A stretch of 35,863 bases of DNA from Candidatus Paralachnospira sangeri. Lineage in GTDB: Bacteria; Bacillota; Clostridia; Lachnospirales; Lachnospiraceae. Position numbers and translations under genes: made by a program. Below are positions 1 through 8,321 of the stretch, in pieces. The first letter of the stretch is position 1, and each line of letters starts with the position of its first letter. The notes beneath the pieces were generated by a model. The model had not been told where the DNA came from. It made no database searches and saw only the letters and a program-made list of their open reading frames with translations. Location: contig CAJFOT010000039.1 of assembly GCA_904397815.1 (NCBI GenBank), forward strand, positions 1 to 35,863. The letters run 5' to 3'.

Positions 1-76
1 CGGGCTGGGAACAAGCGGCTTTCTGTCTGCCTGTACACCGCAGTGCATCGTCCGGGCTGTACAAGCCCCCCTGAAC
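1..76. repeat. Possible end of a modular palindromic intergenic repeat
   Basis: The window opens in non-coding DNA. Positions 50-60 (GTCCGGGCTGT) are the reverse complement of the first bases of the conserved head of the repeats at 24519 and 35614. Bases 1-18 loosely resemble the reverse complement of the repeat tail seen at 24589 and 35840. This suggests the inverted edge of another family member that continues to the left. The match is short, so this is only a suggestion. A TATACT hexamer at 114-119 could be the -10 box for the next gene, but no good -35 box goes with it. Confidence 0.3.
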
Positions 77-180
77 GAAAACATATGCATATTTCCTCCC
101 GCCGCCGCATATGATATACTGTCCCATTTCCTTCCCTACAATCTCTCCTATCATTTCTTTACCCGTAAGGAGGTATTTGC

Positions 181-1119
181 ATGGAATACAACCAATTCTT
201 AACCTATATACTGACCAGTGTCCAGTCCTTTATGGGCCCGGATGTGCAGGTCAGTCTCCACAAAGTGCTGAAAAACAACAACATCCAACTGGACGGGCTG
301 ATGATTCTGCCGCCGGGGCAGAATATCTCTCCCACCATCTATCTGAATGCCTACTATCAGGATTTTCTGAACGGCGCCTCGCTCAGCAGCATCGTCAGCG
401 CAGTCCTGGAGGTTTATGAGAATGCCGTACTCTCACCCCCGGCAGGCGCTGACCTTCTGCACAGCTTCCGGGATGCCCGGAACCGGATCGTCTATAAGCT
501 GATCCACCGGCAGTCCAACCAGTCTTTTCTGGAACAGGTTCCCTTCCTCCCCTTTCTGGATCTGGCCATCGTGTTCTACATCCTTGTCAGCGCCGAGACG
601 CGTGAGGAACTCACAGTCACAATCACCCGGGCTCATATAAATATGTGGCAGACAACAGAGGATGCTCTGATGGAAGCCGCCTCTGTGAACACACCCCTCC
701 TCTACCGATGCCGGTGCGTCGCTCTCGAAGAGATGGTCGGCGAACTGATGCGTGAAGCCGCGGAACCAGACATCTCTGGCAGCCAGCCTGCCGGGCTCCT
801 GCTTCAGCCGCCCTTTCAGGAAAATACCTCTCCCCTCCCCATGTATATACTGACCAACCACAAACGCCTCAACGGCGCTGCCTGCCTTCTGTATGACCAC
901 GTTCTGGAAACATTTGCTGAACAGGCCGGCAGAAATTTTTTTATCCTTCCCAGCAGCATCCATGAAACCATTCTGGTTCCCCATCTGGAATATCTGGACA
1001 GGGAGGCGCTGAATAATATGGTGCGTGAAGTCAATCAAACCTATGTCCAGCCCTGGGACAGGCTGTCGGACCATGTTTACTATTACACTGCGGATACCGG
1101 CAGCATCACTGTCTGCTGA
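181..1119 (+). CDS. DUF5688 family protein
   Basis: A 312-residue cytoplasmic protein with no signal peptide or membrane segment. Its opening (LTYILTSVQSFMGPDVQVSL) and the following helical segments resemble DUF5688, a family of unknown function that is common in Lachnospiraceae and often present in several copies per genome. The start is well supported by TAAGGAGG seven bases before the ATG. The gene is monocistronic and converges on the PHP gene: the two 3' ends overlap by 14 bases (1106-1119). No catalytic motif is recognisable and no function is proposed. The coding call is secure; the family assignment comes from memory of similar proteins. Confidence 0.85.
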   Translation: MEYNQFLTYILTSVQSFMGPDVQVSLHKVLKNNNIQLDGLMILPPGQNISPTIYLNAYYQDFLNGASLSSIVSAVLEVYENAVLSPPAGADLLHSFRDARNRIVYKLIHRQSNQSFLEQVPFLPFLDLAIVFYILVSAETREELTVTITRAHINMWQTTEDALMEAASVNTPLLYRCRCVALEEMVGELMREAAEPDISGSQPAGLLLQPPFQENTSPLPMYILTNHKRLNGAACLLYDHVLETFAEQAGRNFFILPSSIHETILVPHLEYLDREALNNMVREVNQTYVQPWDRLSDHVYYYTADTGSITVC

Positions 1120-1831
1120 CTTTTTCCCGCAGGCATGCCTCCAGCAGTTCTGCTGAACGATTTACAATCAGCTCCTCCGGAAATCCGGTTGTCTTTACCA
1201 ATTCCTCACAATAACGATGATTTCCCACATCTGTCATGACATGGGCATCGCTGTCCATAATTACCCTTGTCCCAAATTTCTCACAATATTTCAGCATCAG
1301 CGCCGCATTTTCCCGACAATTCAGCCGGAATCCGTCCGGCCGGAGGGAGCCGTTGTTCAGTTCCAGCAGCACATGCTCCTGCGCCGCTCCTCTGGCCAGT
1401 TCCTCATAATCCACCGGCATTCGTCCGTCATCGGGATGGCCGATAATATGAATGCAGGGATTCTCCATAGCCAGACGATATGCCCTGGTGTTCTCAGACG
1501 CTGTCCCCGGCTGATAGCAGGGCGTATGCATACTGGCAATGCACAGATCCATCTCCCGCAGGATATCCGGCGGCAGATCCACCTCTCCATTTCTGCCGCA
1601 GATATTTAACTCCACGCCCAGCATCAGCCGGATCCCGCATATATTGCGGGGGACTGCTTTCAGATTGGAAAAATAATATTCATGGCAGCTGCCCGGCATC
1701 ATCGGTGCATGCTCCGTGATGCCCAGCAGCTCCAGCCCTTTATCCTTTGCGGCCGCCGCCATCTCCATTATCGTATTGTAGGCATGGCCGCTGGCCAATG
1801 TGTGGGTATGCATATCCAGTACATCTGTCAT
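1106..1831 (-). CDS. PHP-domain phosphoesterase (YcdX-like)
   Basis: A 241-residue PHP-superfamily metal-dependent phosphoesterase. Metal-ligand motifs appear in the expected order: MHTHT near the N-terminus, GITEHAPMMPG, GVELNICG, ASMHTPCY, IIGHPDDGR and, near the C-terminus, MDSDAHVMTDVGNH. This set and the length (about 245) match the YcdX-type phosphatase subgroup, which binds three metal ions; the physiological substrate is not known. Two in-frame ATGs lie six bases apart. The downstream one (1831) is seven bases from GGAGG and is preferred; the upstream one (1837) sits directly on the SD. The gene lies downstream of pnp on the same strand, separated from it by a likely terminator. Confidence 0.85.
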   Translation of the reverse strand: MTDVLDMHTHTLASGHAYNTIMEMAAAAKDKGLELLGITEHAPMMPGSCHEYYFSNLKAVPRNICGIRLMLGVELNICGRNGEVDLPPDILREMDLCIASMHTPCYQPGTASENTRAYRLAMENPCIHIIGHPDDGRMPVDYEELARGAAQEHVLLELNNGSLRPDGFRLNCRENAALMLKYCEKFGTRVIMDSDAHVMTDVGNHRYCEELVKTTGFPEELIVNRSAELLEACLREKVSRQ

Positions 1832-1967
1832 CTTCATTCCTCCGATTTGTCCGATTTATTATCATAAAAAAACTGATTATTTCTCTTTGTTCATCCTGTC
1901 TGCCGAGCGCAGGACTATTTTTGACAGTTCATGCACAGGCCGATGAAAACAGGCTGGCAGACAGAAA

Positions 1968-1992
1968 GGGGAAGTCCCTCCCGGACCTCCCC
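1968..1992 (-). terminator. Intrinsic terminator after pnp
   Basis: On the minus strand, GGGGAGGTCC and GGACTTCCCC form a ten-pair stem with one G-U wobble around a five-base loop, followed by TTTCTGTCTG. It lies just past the pnp stop codon and before the PHP gene. The T-run is short, so termination may be partial. Confidence 0.55.
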
Positions 1993-2007
1993 TCCTGTAT
2001 TTATTAA

Positions 2008-4116
2008 TTATTTATGCTCATTCTGCTGCTTTTTTACATCCTTCATGCTAAAGCTGATTCTGCCCATCTTATCCTTGCCCAGGCATACGACAGTCACCAC
2101 ATCGCCCAGTTTCAGCACATCTTCCACCTTGTTGATCCGCTCTTTGGAGATCTTGGAGATGTGCACCATACCTTCCTTTCCGGGAGCGAACTCCAGGAAC
2201 GCGCCGAACTCCTTGATGCTGACTACCTTGCCCTGGAAGATCTGTCCTTCTTCAAAGTCAGTCACGATAATCTGAATCATGTGAACTGCCTTGTTGATCA
2301 TCTCTTTGTCGGTACCGCAGATGGATACGCTGCCGTCTTCCTCAATGTCGATCTTCACGCCGGTCTCCTCGATAATCCGGTTGATCACCTTGCCCTGCTT
2401 GCCGACTACATCGCCGATCTTCTGAGGATCGATAGAAATCTGTACAATCTTGGGCGCCCATTTGGAGATCTCAGCTCTGGGAGCTGCAATCACAGGATCC
2501 ATCACATTGTCCAGAATATATAATCTGGCCTCTCTGGTTCTGGCGATGGCCTCCTCGATAATCGGCCGGGTCAGGCCGTGGATCTTGATATCCATCTGAA
2601 TAGCGGTAATGCCGTCTCTCGTTCCCGCTACCTTGAAGTCCATATCTCCGAAAAAGTCTTCCAGACCCTGGATATCAGTCAGCACAATATAATCATCATC
2701 GGTCTCTCCTGTCACCAGGCCTGTGGAGATACCTGCCACCGGTTTTTTAATAGGCACGCCTGCCGCCATCAGGGACATGGAGGAAGCACAGATACTGGCC
2801 TGAGAAGTAGAGCCGTTGGACTCAAAGGTCTCAGACACGGTGCGGATGGCATAGGGGAATTCCTCTGCGCTGGGCAGTACCGGAACCAGCGCCCGCTCAG
2901 CCAGCGCGCCATGGCCGATCTCACGTCTTCCCGGTCCTCTGGAGGGCTTTGTCTCTCCTACAGAATAAGACGGGAAATTATAATGATGCATATAACGCTT
3001 GGAAGTCACATTTTCATCCAGTCCATCCAGTCTCTGGGCTTCAGAAAGGGGCGCCAGGGTGGTTACGGTACAGATCTGAGTCTGTCCTCTGGTGAACATG
3101 GCGGAACCGTGAACACGGGGCAGCAGGTCAATTTCTGCCGCCAGGGGACGGATCTGCTTGATATCTCTTCCGTCAGGGCGCTTGTGATCTTTCAGGATCA
3201 TCTTTCTCACTGTCTTTTTCTGATATTTGTAGACAGCATCGTCAATCATGGGCACCCAGTCAGGGTTCATCTCCTCGTAGCGGGCTTCCAGTTTATCCTT
3301 CAGCTGGCGGATATTTTCCTCCCGCACCTGTTTCTCATCGGTAAACACCGCTTCCTCCATCTCCGCAGCCGGAATAAAGGAAGTCATATCATTCCACAGG
3401 TCCTCGTTGACATCAAAATGCTCATAGTCGTGCTTAGGCTTGCCGCACTCTGCCACAATGGTATCGATAAAAGCAATAATCTTCTGATTTAACTCATGGG
3501 CGGCAAAAATTGCCTCCAGCATTTTCGCCTCCGGAACCTCGTTTGCTCCCGCCTCGATCATAATCACCTTGTCTCTGGTGGACGCCACTGTCAGCGCCAG
3601 ATCAGACACCTGTCTCTGGGCAGAGGTGGGATTGAAAATCAGCTCGCCGTCGATCAGGCCCACCTGGGTAGCCGCTGTGGGGCCGTCGAAGGGGATATCA
3701 GAGATCGCTGTAGCGATGGCGGACCCAAGCATGGCAGTCAGCTCAGGGCTGCAGTCCGGATCCACGGACATAACCAGATTGTCCAGGGTCACATCATTTC
3801 TGTAATCCTTGGGGAACAGCGGCCGCATGGGGCGGTCGATGACACGGGCTGTCAGAATGGCATTCTCAGAAGCCTTTCCCTCCCTCTTATTAAAGCCTCC
3901 GGGGATCTTTCCCACAGAGTACATCTTCTCTTCATACTCTACGCTGAGAGGAAAGAAATCGATTCCCTCTCTGGGCTTCTCAGAAGCAGTTGCAGTGGAC
4001 AGCACGACGGTTTCTCCGTAGTGCATAAACGCGGCGCCGTTGGCCTGTGCCGCTACTCTTCCCACATCAACAGTCAGCGGTCTGCCGGCCAGATCCATTG
4101 TGAAACTTTTAAACAT
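2008..4116 (-). CDS. pnp: Polyribonucleotide nucleotidyltransferase (PNPase)
   Basis: A full-length (702 aa) PNPase, the 3'-5' phosphorolytic exoribonuclease that degrades RNA to nucleoside diphosphates and works as a trimer. Domain order is standard: first RNase PH core (about 1-210), helical linker, second RNase PH core (about 310-540) with the phosphate-binding SNGSTSQAS and the acidic GDMDFKVAGTRDG motif, KH domain (GKQG loop, about 560-615), and S1 domain (about 625-695, FQGKVVSIKEFGAFLEF). The start is supported by AAGGAG nine to ten bases upstream. It follows rpsO in the conserved rpsO-pnp order. A terminator-like hairpin after rpsO and a 27-bp hairpin ahead of pnp suggest post-transcriptional control. 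Confidence 0.98.
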   Translation of the reverse strand: MFKSFTMDLAGRPLTVDVGRVAAQANGAAFMHYGETVVLSTATASEKPREGIDFFPLSVEYEEKMYSVGKIPGGFNKREGKASENAILTARVIDRPMRPLFPKDYRNDVTLDNLVMSVDPDCSPELTAMLGSAIATAISDIPFDGPTAATQVGLIDGELIFNPTSAQRQVSDLALTVASTRDKVIMIEAGANEVPEAKMLEAIFAAHELNQKIIAFIDTIVAECGKPKHDYEHFDVNEDLWNDMTSFIPAAEMEEAVFTDEKQVREENIRQLKDKLEARYEEMNPDWVPMIDDAVYKYQKKTVRKMILKDHKRPDGRDIKQIRPLAAEIDLLPRVHGSAMFTRGQTQICTVTTLAPLSEAQRLDGLDENVTSKRYMHHYNFPSYSVGETKPSRGPGRREIGHGALAERALVPVLPSAEEFPYAIRTVSETFESNGSTSQASICASSMSLMAAGVPIKKPVAGISTGLVTGETDDDYIVLTDIQGLEDFFGDMDFKVAGTRDGITAIQMDIKIHGLTRPIIEEAIARTREARLYILDNVMDPVIAAPRAEISKWAPKIVQISIDPQKIGDVVGKQGKVINRIIEETGVKIDIEEDGSVSICGTDKEMINKAVHMIQIIVTDFEEGQIFQGKVVSIKEFGAFLEFAPGKEGMVHISKISKERINKVEDVLKLGDVVTVVCLGKDKMGRISFSMKDVKKQQNEHK

Positions 4117-4163
4117 GTTTCGTTATCTCCTTTCTCTATTCCATTTTCAATTGACAGAAGATA

Positions 4164-4224
4164 CCGAAACTACTGAAAAACGCACCAGCGACCCTTACGC
4201 TGATGCGCTTTTCAGTGGTCTCGG
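4164..4224 (-). promoter_or_regulatory. Long 27-bp hairpin in the pnp leader (candidate RNase III site)
   Basis: Two 27-base arms separated by a seven-base loop pair along their whole length in the minus-strand RNA. There are three G-U wobbles and a single C-A mismatch. The hairpin ends 47 bases before the pnp start codon. In Escherichia coli a long double-stranded pnp leader is cut by RNase III and then lets PNPase repress its own translation; the position and shape here are similar, the sequence is not. It lacks a T-tract, so it is not a normal terminator. The structure is seen directly; the role is inferred. Confidence 0.65.
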
Positions 4225-4276
4225 GAAATTCTTCTGTCATGGATAAAAATGTTCTGTTTTGTCAGACGTTTTTCCG

Positions 4277-4308
4277 AAAAGGACCACAGAAAAAAAGTTC
4301 TGTGGTCC
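4277..4308 (-). terminator. rpsO terminator or attenuator
   Basis: A perfect 11-bp stem (GGACCACAGAA with TTCTGTGGTCC) and a six-base loop, followed on the minus strand by TTTTCGG. It lies 31 bases past the rpsO stop. A second, smaller stem (ATACGGG/CCCGTAT, 4316-4334) precedes it. The short T-run may allow read-through into pnp. Confidence 0.6.
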
Positions 4309-4338
4309 CCAATGGATACGGGATACACCCGTATAAAA

Positions 4339-4605
4339 TTACTTTCTGATGCCTAAACGCTCGATCAGTGAACGATAGCCTTCGATATCTATTCTCTTTA
4401 AGTAATCCAGCAGACCACGTCTCTGACCTACCATTTTCAGCAGACCTCTTCTGGAGTGATGATCCTTCTGATGAGTCTTTAAATGCTCTGTCAGCTCAGC
4501 AATTCTCTCTGTTAAGATTGCGATCTGAACCTCCGGTGAGCCGGTGTCATTTGGTGTTCTGCCATATGCGGCGATAATTTCAGCTTTCTTTTCTTTCGAA
4601 ATCAT
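4339..4605 (-). CDS. rpsO: 30S ribosomal protein S15
   Basis: An 88-residue S15, a primary binder of the 16S rRNA central domain. The sequence carries the family motifs [33 protein letters not shown] and [12 protein letters not shown]. The start at 4605 ([10 protein letters not shown]) is chosen because AAGGAGG lies six to seven bases upstream and gives the family length. The 25 extra residues of the longer open frame fall in the structured leader and look non-coding. It sits directly upstream of pnp, an order conserved in many bacteria. It has its own promoter at 4694-4722 and an 82-base leader. Confidence 0.98.
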   Translation of the reverse strand: MISKEKKAEIIAAYGRTPNDTGSPEVQIAILTERIAELTEHLKTHQKDHHSRRGLLKMVGQRRGLLDYLKRIDIEGYRSLIERLGIRK

Positions 4606-4629
4606 GTTTTTCCTCCTTCTTTCTACACA

Positions 4630-4675
4630 CCTGGTACCAGGCACAGGACGGAGTCCCCGTATGCCGAGTACCGGC
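4630..4675 (-). promoter_or_regulatory. Triple-hairpin rpsO leader (candidate S15 autoregulatory site)
   Basis: Between the rpsO promoter and its SD the mRNA can form three consecutive hairpins: GCCG-GTACT-CGGC (4663-4675), ACGG-GGACT-CCGT (4648-4660) and CCTGG-TA-CCAGG (4630-4641). The first two have loops of the same pattern (G-N-A-C-T) and stand back to back. S15 is known to bind structured leaders of its own mRNA in several bacterial lineages, by unrelated architectures. Autoregulation here is inferred from position and structure. Confidence 0.5.
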
Positions 4676-4693
4676 GTCATGTCATACTGTTAA

Positions 4694-4722
4694 ACTATAT
4701 CATATACCAGCCGGGTTGTCTA
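4694..4722 (-). promoter_or_regulatory. rpsO promoter
   Basis: A sigma-A type promoter on the minus strand: TAGACA (-35, 4717-4722), 17-bp spacer, TATAGT (-10, 4694-4699). The start point would be near 4687, giving an 82-base leader before rpsO. Confidence 0.7.
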
Positions 4723-4773
4723 CTGTTTTTTCCGCAATTTTCATTTACCGCGCGGCATAGCAAAACTGTTGCT

Positions 4774-6276
4774 TTACTGCCATCCCAGCTCTGAAAATCC
4801 CTCCAGCAGCCTCTTGACAGCCTCTGTCATCCGGTCGCAGTCCCCGTCTCGCTCTCCTTCCATATTCAGCGGAAGGATCGGATCATGGAGGGACATCCGA
4901 AGCAGCAGCCATCCCCGGATCTCATCGCCCTGGAAAGCAAGACGGACCCCCTCGCAGGAGTCGGGAACTACATTGTATCCCGCCATTTTAGCTCTCTTTT
5001 CAAAGACTTCCAGCACACGGTCCCCATATTCACGGAAATTCTCCGCCTGGATTTTAATCCGGTACTCCCGTTCCTCCCGGCTGTCCTCCATCTTTTCAAT
5101 ATAGGAAGCCAGAGACCGCCCTTCCTGTCTGGCATTGGCCGCCGCAATCAGCAGTCTGACTGCCATATAGGCACCGTCATCCAGAAAATAATTCTCCTTC
5201 ATCGCCCCGTGACCGGAGGTCTCTATGGCCAGCGGCGTCAAAATTCCCTCCCGATTCAGCCGGATGCCCTCGTTAATGACATTTTTATACCCTCTCTTAT
5301 ACCTTCGGTGCCGCATTCCCAGTTCCTGTTCCAGAAATCTGGTCAGACGGTCGGAAGTGACAGAATCCGTCACTATAGTGCCGCCGGGATAATCCTCCTG
5401 CAGGATCGCTGCCATCATGGCAATCAGTCTGTCCCTATTAATCTCCTCCCCGTCAGACAAAACTGCCGACATCCGGTCCACATCCGTGTCGAAAATCAAT
5501 CCCAGATCTGCACGATTTTCCATAACCGCCTGCCGGAGGACTTCCATTGCCTGTTGATTCTCCGGGTTGGGGACATGGTTGGGAAACATTCCATCCGGAT
5601 CCAGATAGAGGCTGCCGGAAATATCTGCTCCCAGCGGCGCCAGGACCCGTTCCGGAAAAAACCCCCCGGCTCCGTTGCCCGCGTCTGTCACGATATGGAG
5701 TCCCGCCAGCGGCCGGCATCTGTCCGGAGCATTTTTCACCCCTTCTATGATCTTTCCCTTTAAATCTTCAATATAGACAGAAAGGGTATCCATCTGCTCC
5801 GCCTGCTGTGGACTGCCCGCACAGGGCTCCAGGGAAGACGCCCGGAGCAGAATCTCTGTAATGTCCTCTTTCTCCAATCCCCCCTGCCCTGTAAAAAACT
5901 TAAGTCCGTTTCTGTTGAACGGCAGGTGACTGGCGGTGATCATAATTCCTCCATCGAAATGAACAGAAGGATAAATCTGGGTCATAAACATGGAAGGTGT
6001 CGAAACCAGACCGCAATCGGCCACCCGCGCGCCTCTTCCGGTCAATCCCCGGAACAGAGCGGTTTTCAGCACATCTGCCGTCACACGCGAATCATGTCCG
6101 ACACCGATCCTCAGAGAACCGGGGACTGTCCGCTTCTGTTCTGCCAGCCAGTCTGCAAACGCCTGGCCGATCACATTCACCTCGTTTTCTGTCAGATTTA
6201 CCCGCTCGCCCGGCACACCCTCGCAGGCGACCCCCCGGATATCACTGCCATTCTGAAGTTCCATCAACTGACCCAT
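4774..6276 (-). CDS. Phosphohexomutase (phosphomannomutase/phosphoglucomutase family)
   Basis: A 500-residue alpha-D-phosphohexomutase, expected to interconvert hexose 1- and 6-phosphates through a phosphoserine. Motifs in order: NGSDIRG (9-15), the phosphoserine loop TASHLP (114-119, Ser116), the metal loop DTDVDR, and the sugar-specificity loop ETSGHGAMKENYFLDDGAY. Two of these differ from the commonest forms (TASHNP and DGDGDR). Substrate choice between mannose and glucose phosphates cannot be read from sequence. The start at 6276 is selected because GGGGAGGA sits five to eight bases upstream; the longer frame (to 6330) has no SD. It is divergent from the transketolase genes, with back-to-back promoters, and ends next to the rpsO promoter region. 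Confidence 0.88.
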   Translation of the reverse strand: MGQLMELQNGSDIRGVACEGVPGERVNLTENEVNVIGQAFADWLAEQKRTVPGSLRIGVGHDSRVTADVLKTALFRGLTGRGARVADCGLVSTPSMFMTQIYPSVHFDGGIMITASHLPFNRNGLKFFTGQGGLEKEDITEILLRASSLEPCAGSPQQAEQMDTLSVYIEDLKGKIIEGVKNAPDRCRPLAGLHIVTDAGNGAGGFFPERVLAPLGADISGSLYLDPDGMFPNHVPNPENQQAMEVLRQAVMENRADLGLIFDTDVDRMSAVLSDGEEINRDRLIAMMAAILQEDYPGGTIVTDSVTSDRLTRFLEQELGMRHRRYKRGYKNVINEGIRLNREGILTPLAIETSGHGAMKENYFLDDGAYMAVRLLIAAANARQEGRSLASYIEKMEDSREEREYRIKIQAENFREYGDRVLEVFEKRAKMAGYNVVPDSCEGVRLAFQGDEIRGWLLLRMSLHDPILPLNMEGERDGDCDRMTEAVKRLLEGFSELGWQ

Positions 6277-6335
6277 ATGTTCCTCCCCTAACTTTTTTAG
6301 ATTGAAATCGATTATTTTAACAAAAATCACCTGTT

Positions 6336-6364
6336 ATTATAGCACATTTCCTTCATATATGCCA
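6336..6364 (-). promoter_or_regulatory. Phosphohexomutase promoter (extended -10)
   Basis: On the minus strand, TGGCAT (-35, weak), 17-bp spacer, and TATAAT preceded by TGC, which is an extended -10 element. It stands back to back with the transketolase promoter. Confidence 0.6.
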
Positions 6365-6394
6365 TTGACTTTTCATAGTGCCATCGTTTAAGAT
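6365..6394 (+). promoter_or_regulatory. Transketolase operon promoter
   Basis: TTGACT (-35, 6365-6370), 18-bp spacer, TAAGAT (-10, 6389-6394) on the plus strand. It begins exactly where the divergent phosphohexomutase -35 hexamer ends, so the two promoters may influence each other. Confidence 0.5.
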
Positions 6395-6465
6395 TATTTT
6401 ATATGTGCAAAGATATAGGAAACGTCATATGATAACCGCAAAAGAAAATGACATGGGAGGTAATT

Positions 6466-7272
6466 ATGAATAGGTTAGAACTAGAGGCAACCTGCAGACA
6501 GGTACGCCGGGACATTATCAATATGACAGCTGACGCCTGTTCCGGACATCCGGGCGGTTCCCTGTCCGCTACGGAAATTTTAGTTGCGCTGTACTGCAGG
6601 GAGATGCGCATCAGCCCTGAGACGATGCATGATCCTGACCGTGACCGCTTTGTACTTTCCAAAGGACACGCCGCGCCGGCTCTGTACGGATTGCTGGGAG
6701 AGCTGGGCTATTTCGATAAATCCGCGTTTAAAACATTCCGGCAGCTGGGTTCCATTCTGCAGGGACATCCCTGCCGCGACTACTGCCCCGGCGTAGAGGT
6801 ATCCACCGGTTCACTGGGACAGGGAATCTCTGTGGCAGTGGGCATGGCACTGGGCGCCAGACTGGCAAAAAGCCCCGCCCGAATCTTCGCCCTCTGCGGC
6901 GACGGTGAGCTGCAGGAAGGACAGGTATGGGAGGCCTCTATGGCAGCTGCCCATTACAAGCTGGACAACTTTACCGTCATCGTAGATCACAACGGCCTCC
7001 AGATTGACGGCACCAATGATGAGGTGATGAGCCTGGGCGATATCGTTGGAAAATTCCGGGCCTTTGGCTATGAAGTAATTCAGATCAACGGCCACGATTT
7101 TGACCAGATTTTCGCTGCTTTCGACCAGAAGGTGACCGGAAAGCCAAAGCTGATCCTGGCAGAAACCATCAAAGGAAAGGGTGTCTCCTTCATGGAGAAT
7201 CAGGTAGGCTGGCATGGCAAAGGCCCTAATGAAGAAGAACGTCAGATTGCGCTGAAAGAATTGGAGGATTAG
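6466..7272 (+). CDS. Transketolase, N-terminal (TPP-binding) subunit
   Basis: 268 residues matching the N-terminal half of transketolase, which transfers two-carbon ketol units in the non-oxidative pentose phosphate pathway. The thiamine pyrophosphate motif is clear (GDGELQEGQVWEA, then DHNGLQIDG), as are the early CSGHPGGSLS and LSKGHAAPALYG motifs. Many Firmicutes and archaea split transketolase into two genes, and the partner follows immediately. The start at 6466 is placed by GGGAGG eight bases upstream; an in-frame ATG at 6448 lies ahead of that SD and is unlikely. It supplies pentose phosphates, complementing the nucleoside salvage operon further along. Confidence 0.95.
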   Translation: MNRLELEATCRQVRRDIINMTADACSGHPGGSLSATEILVALYCREMRISPETMHDPDRDRFVLSKGHAAPALYGLLGELGYFDKSAFKTFRQLGSILQGHPCRDYCPGVEVSTGSLGQGISVAVGMALGARLAKSPARIFALCGDGELQEGQVWEASMAAAHYKLDNFTVIVDHNGLQIDGTNDEVMSLGDIVGKFRAFGYEVIQINGHDFDQIFAAFDQKVTGKPKLILAETIKGKGVSFMENQVGWHGKGPNEEERQIALKELED

Positions 7273-7275
7273 GAT

Positions 7276-8199
7276 ATGAGTGAAATGAAAGCGACCCGTG
7301 TGGCATACGGCGAAGCCCTGGTGGAAATGGGCGCCGTCAATGATAAAATCGTAGTGCTGGACGCTGATTTATCCGGTTCTACCAATACCGCAAAATTTGC
7401 CAAGGCTTATCCTGACCGTTTTTTTAATGCCGGAATCGCCGAGGCCAATATGATGGGCATGGCTGCCGGACTGGCTACAATGGGCTATATTCCCTTTACC
7501 AGCACCTTTGCCATGTTCGGAACAGGCAGAGCCTATGAGCAGGTGCGCAACAGCATCGGTTACCCCCATCTGAATGTAAAGCTGGCCATGTCCCATGCAG
7601 GCATTACTCTGGGTGAGGACGGCGGAAGTCATCAGGCGATCGAGGATATCGGACTGATGCGGCTGATCCCGGGCATGACCATCGTGGTTCCCTGTGATGC
7701 CAATGAGACAAAAAAAGCGGTAAAAGCACTGGTAGAAATGGATGGCCCCGCTTATCTTCGCCTGGCCCGCCTTCCATCTGTAGTATTTGAGGAGGAAATG
7801 CCCTTTACTCTGGGCAAGGCCAATGTCCTGAAAGACGGCTCAGACGCTGTTATTTTCTGCTGCGGCTACATGGTGGCAGGCTGCCTGGAAGCGGCAAAGC
7901 GTCTGGCAGCGGAAAGCATCAATGTGGCAGTAGTCAATGTCCACACCGTGAAGCCCATCGACAGGGAAACCGTACTGGCTTACGCCCGAAAATGCGGAAA
8001 GGTTCTGGTGGCGGAAGAACACAGCACCATCGGAGGTCTGGGCGATGCAGTTGCTGATGTCCTGATCGGACAGGGAACTTTCTCTTTTAAAAAGCTGGGT
8101 ATCCAGGACCGTTTCGGGCAGTCCGGAAAGCCGGCTGACCTGCTCAAAGAATACGGCCTGACGCAGGAAGATATTTTCCAGGCAGTCAAAGCATTATAA
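7276..8199 (+). CDS. Transketolase, C-terminal (pyrimidine-binding) subunit
   Basis: 307 residues covering the pyrimidine-binding and C-terminal domains of transketolase. Visible motifs are DADLSGSTNT, FFNAGIAEANMMGMAAGLA (which carries the conserved Glu that activates TPP), GEDGGSHQAIEDIGLMR and a late VAEEHSTIGGLGDAV. It starts three bases after the stop of the N-terminal subunit, with a GGAGG inside the end of that gene, so the two should be co-translated and form one enzyme. The family overlaps with 1-deoxyxylulose 5-phosphate synthase in fold, but the split layout and length fit transketolase. A strong hairpin terminator follows. Confidence 0.95.
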   Translation: MSEMKATRVAYGEALVEMGAVNDKIVVLDADLSGSTNTAKFAKAYPDRFFNAGIAEANMMGMAAGLATMGYIPFTSTFAMFGTGRAYEQVRNSIGYPHLNVKLAMSHAGITLGEDGGSHQAIEDIGLMRLIPGMTIVVPCDANETKKAVKALVEMDGPAYLRLARLPSVVFEEEMPFTLGKANVLKDGSDAVIFCCGYMVAGCLEAAKRLAAESINVAVVNVHTVKPIDRETVLAYARKCGKVLVAEEHSTIGGLGDAVADVLIGQGTFSFKKLGIQDRFGQSGKPADLLKEYGLTQEDIFQAVKAL

Positions 8200-8215
8200 A
8201 AATATGAATTCAAAC

Positions 8216-8254
8216 AAGACGCTCCATCTCACAGTCCCTGTGAGGGAGCGTCTT
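8216..8254 (+). terminator. Terminator after the transketolase operon
   Basis: A 17-pair stem made of AAGACGCTCC/GGAGCGTCTT and CTCACAG/CTGTGAG, with a two-base bulge and a three-base loop, 17 bases past the stop codon. The following T-run is short (TCTTTCG), but the stem is very stable. Confidence 0.75.
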
Positions 8255-8264
8255 TCGCTGCGAC

Positions 8265-8300
8265 ACAAAAAAGAAGCCAGACTGCTTTTTGCAGACCGGC
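8265..8300 (-). terminator. Terminator after the amino acid ABC operon
   Basis: On the minus strand, GCCGGTCTGC, a loop of five A, then GCAGTCTGGC (one G-U, one U-U mismatch), followed by TTCTTTTTTG. It lies 22 bases past the ATPase stop and back to back with the transketolase terminator. Confidence 0.75.
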
Positions 8301-8321
8301 TCCCATATTGGTGCGTATTTT

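Noticed and set aside
433..1074. 213-codon minus-strand open frame within the DUF5688 gene
   Set aside because: The plus-strand gene has a strong SD and family resemblance; this frame has neither.
2014..4021. Several plus-strand open frames of 100-300 codons opposite pnp
   Set aside because: They are antisense to an unmistakable full-length PNPase, lack SD sites and show no recognisable protein features.
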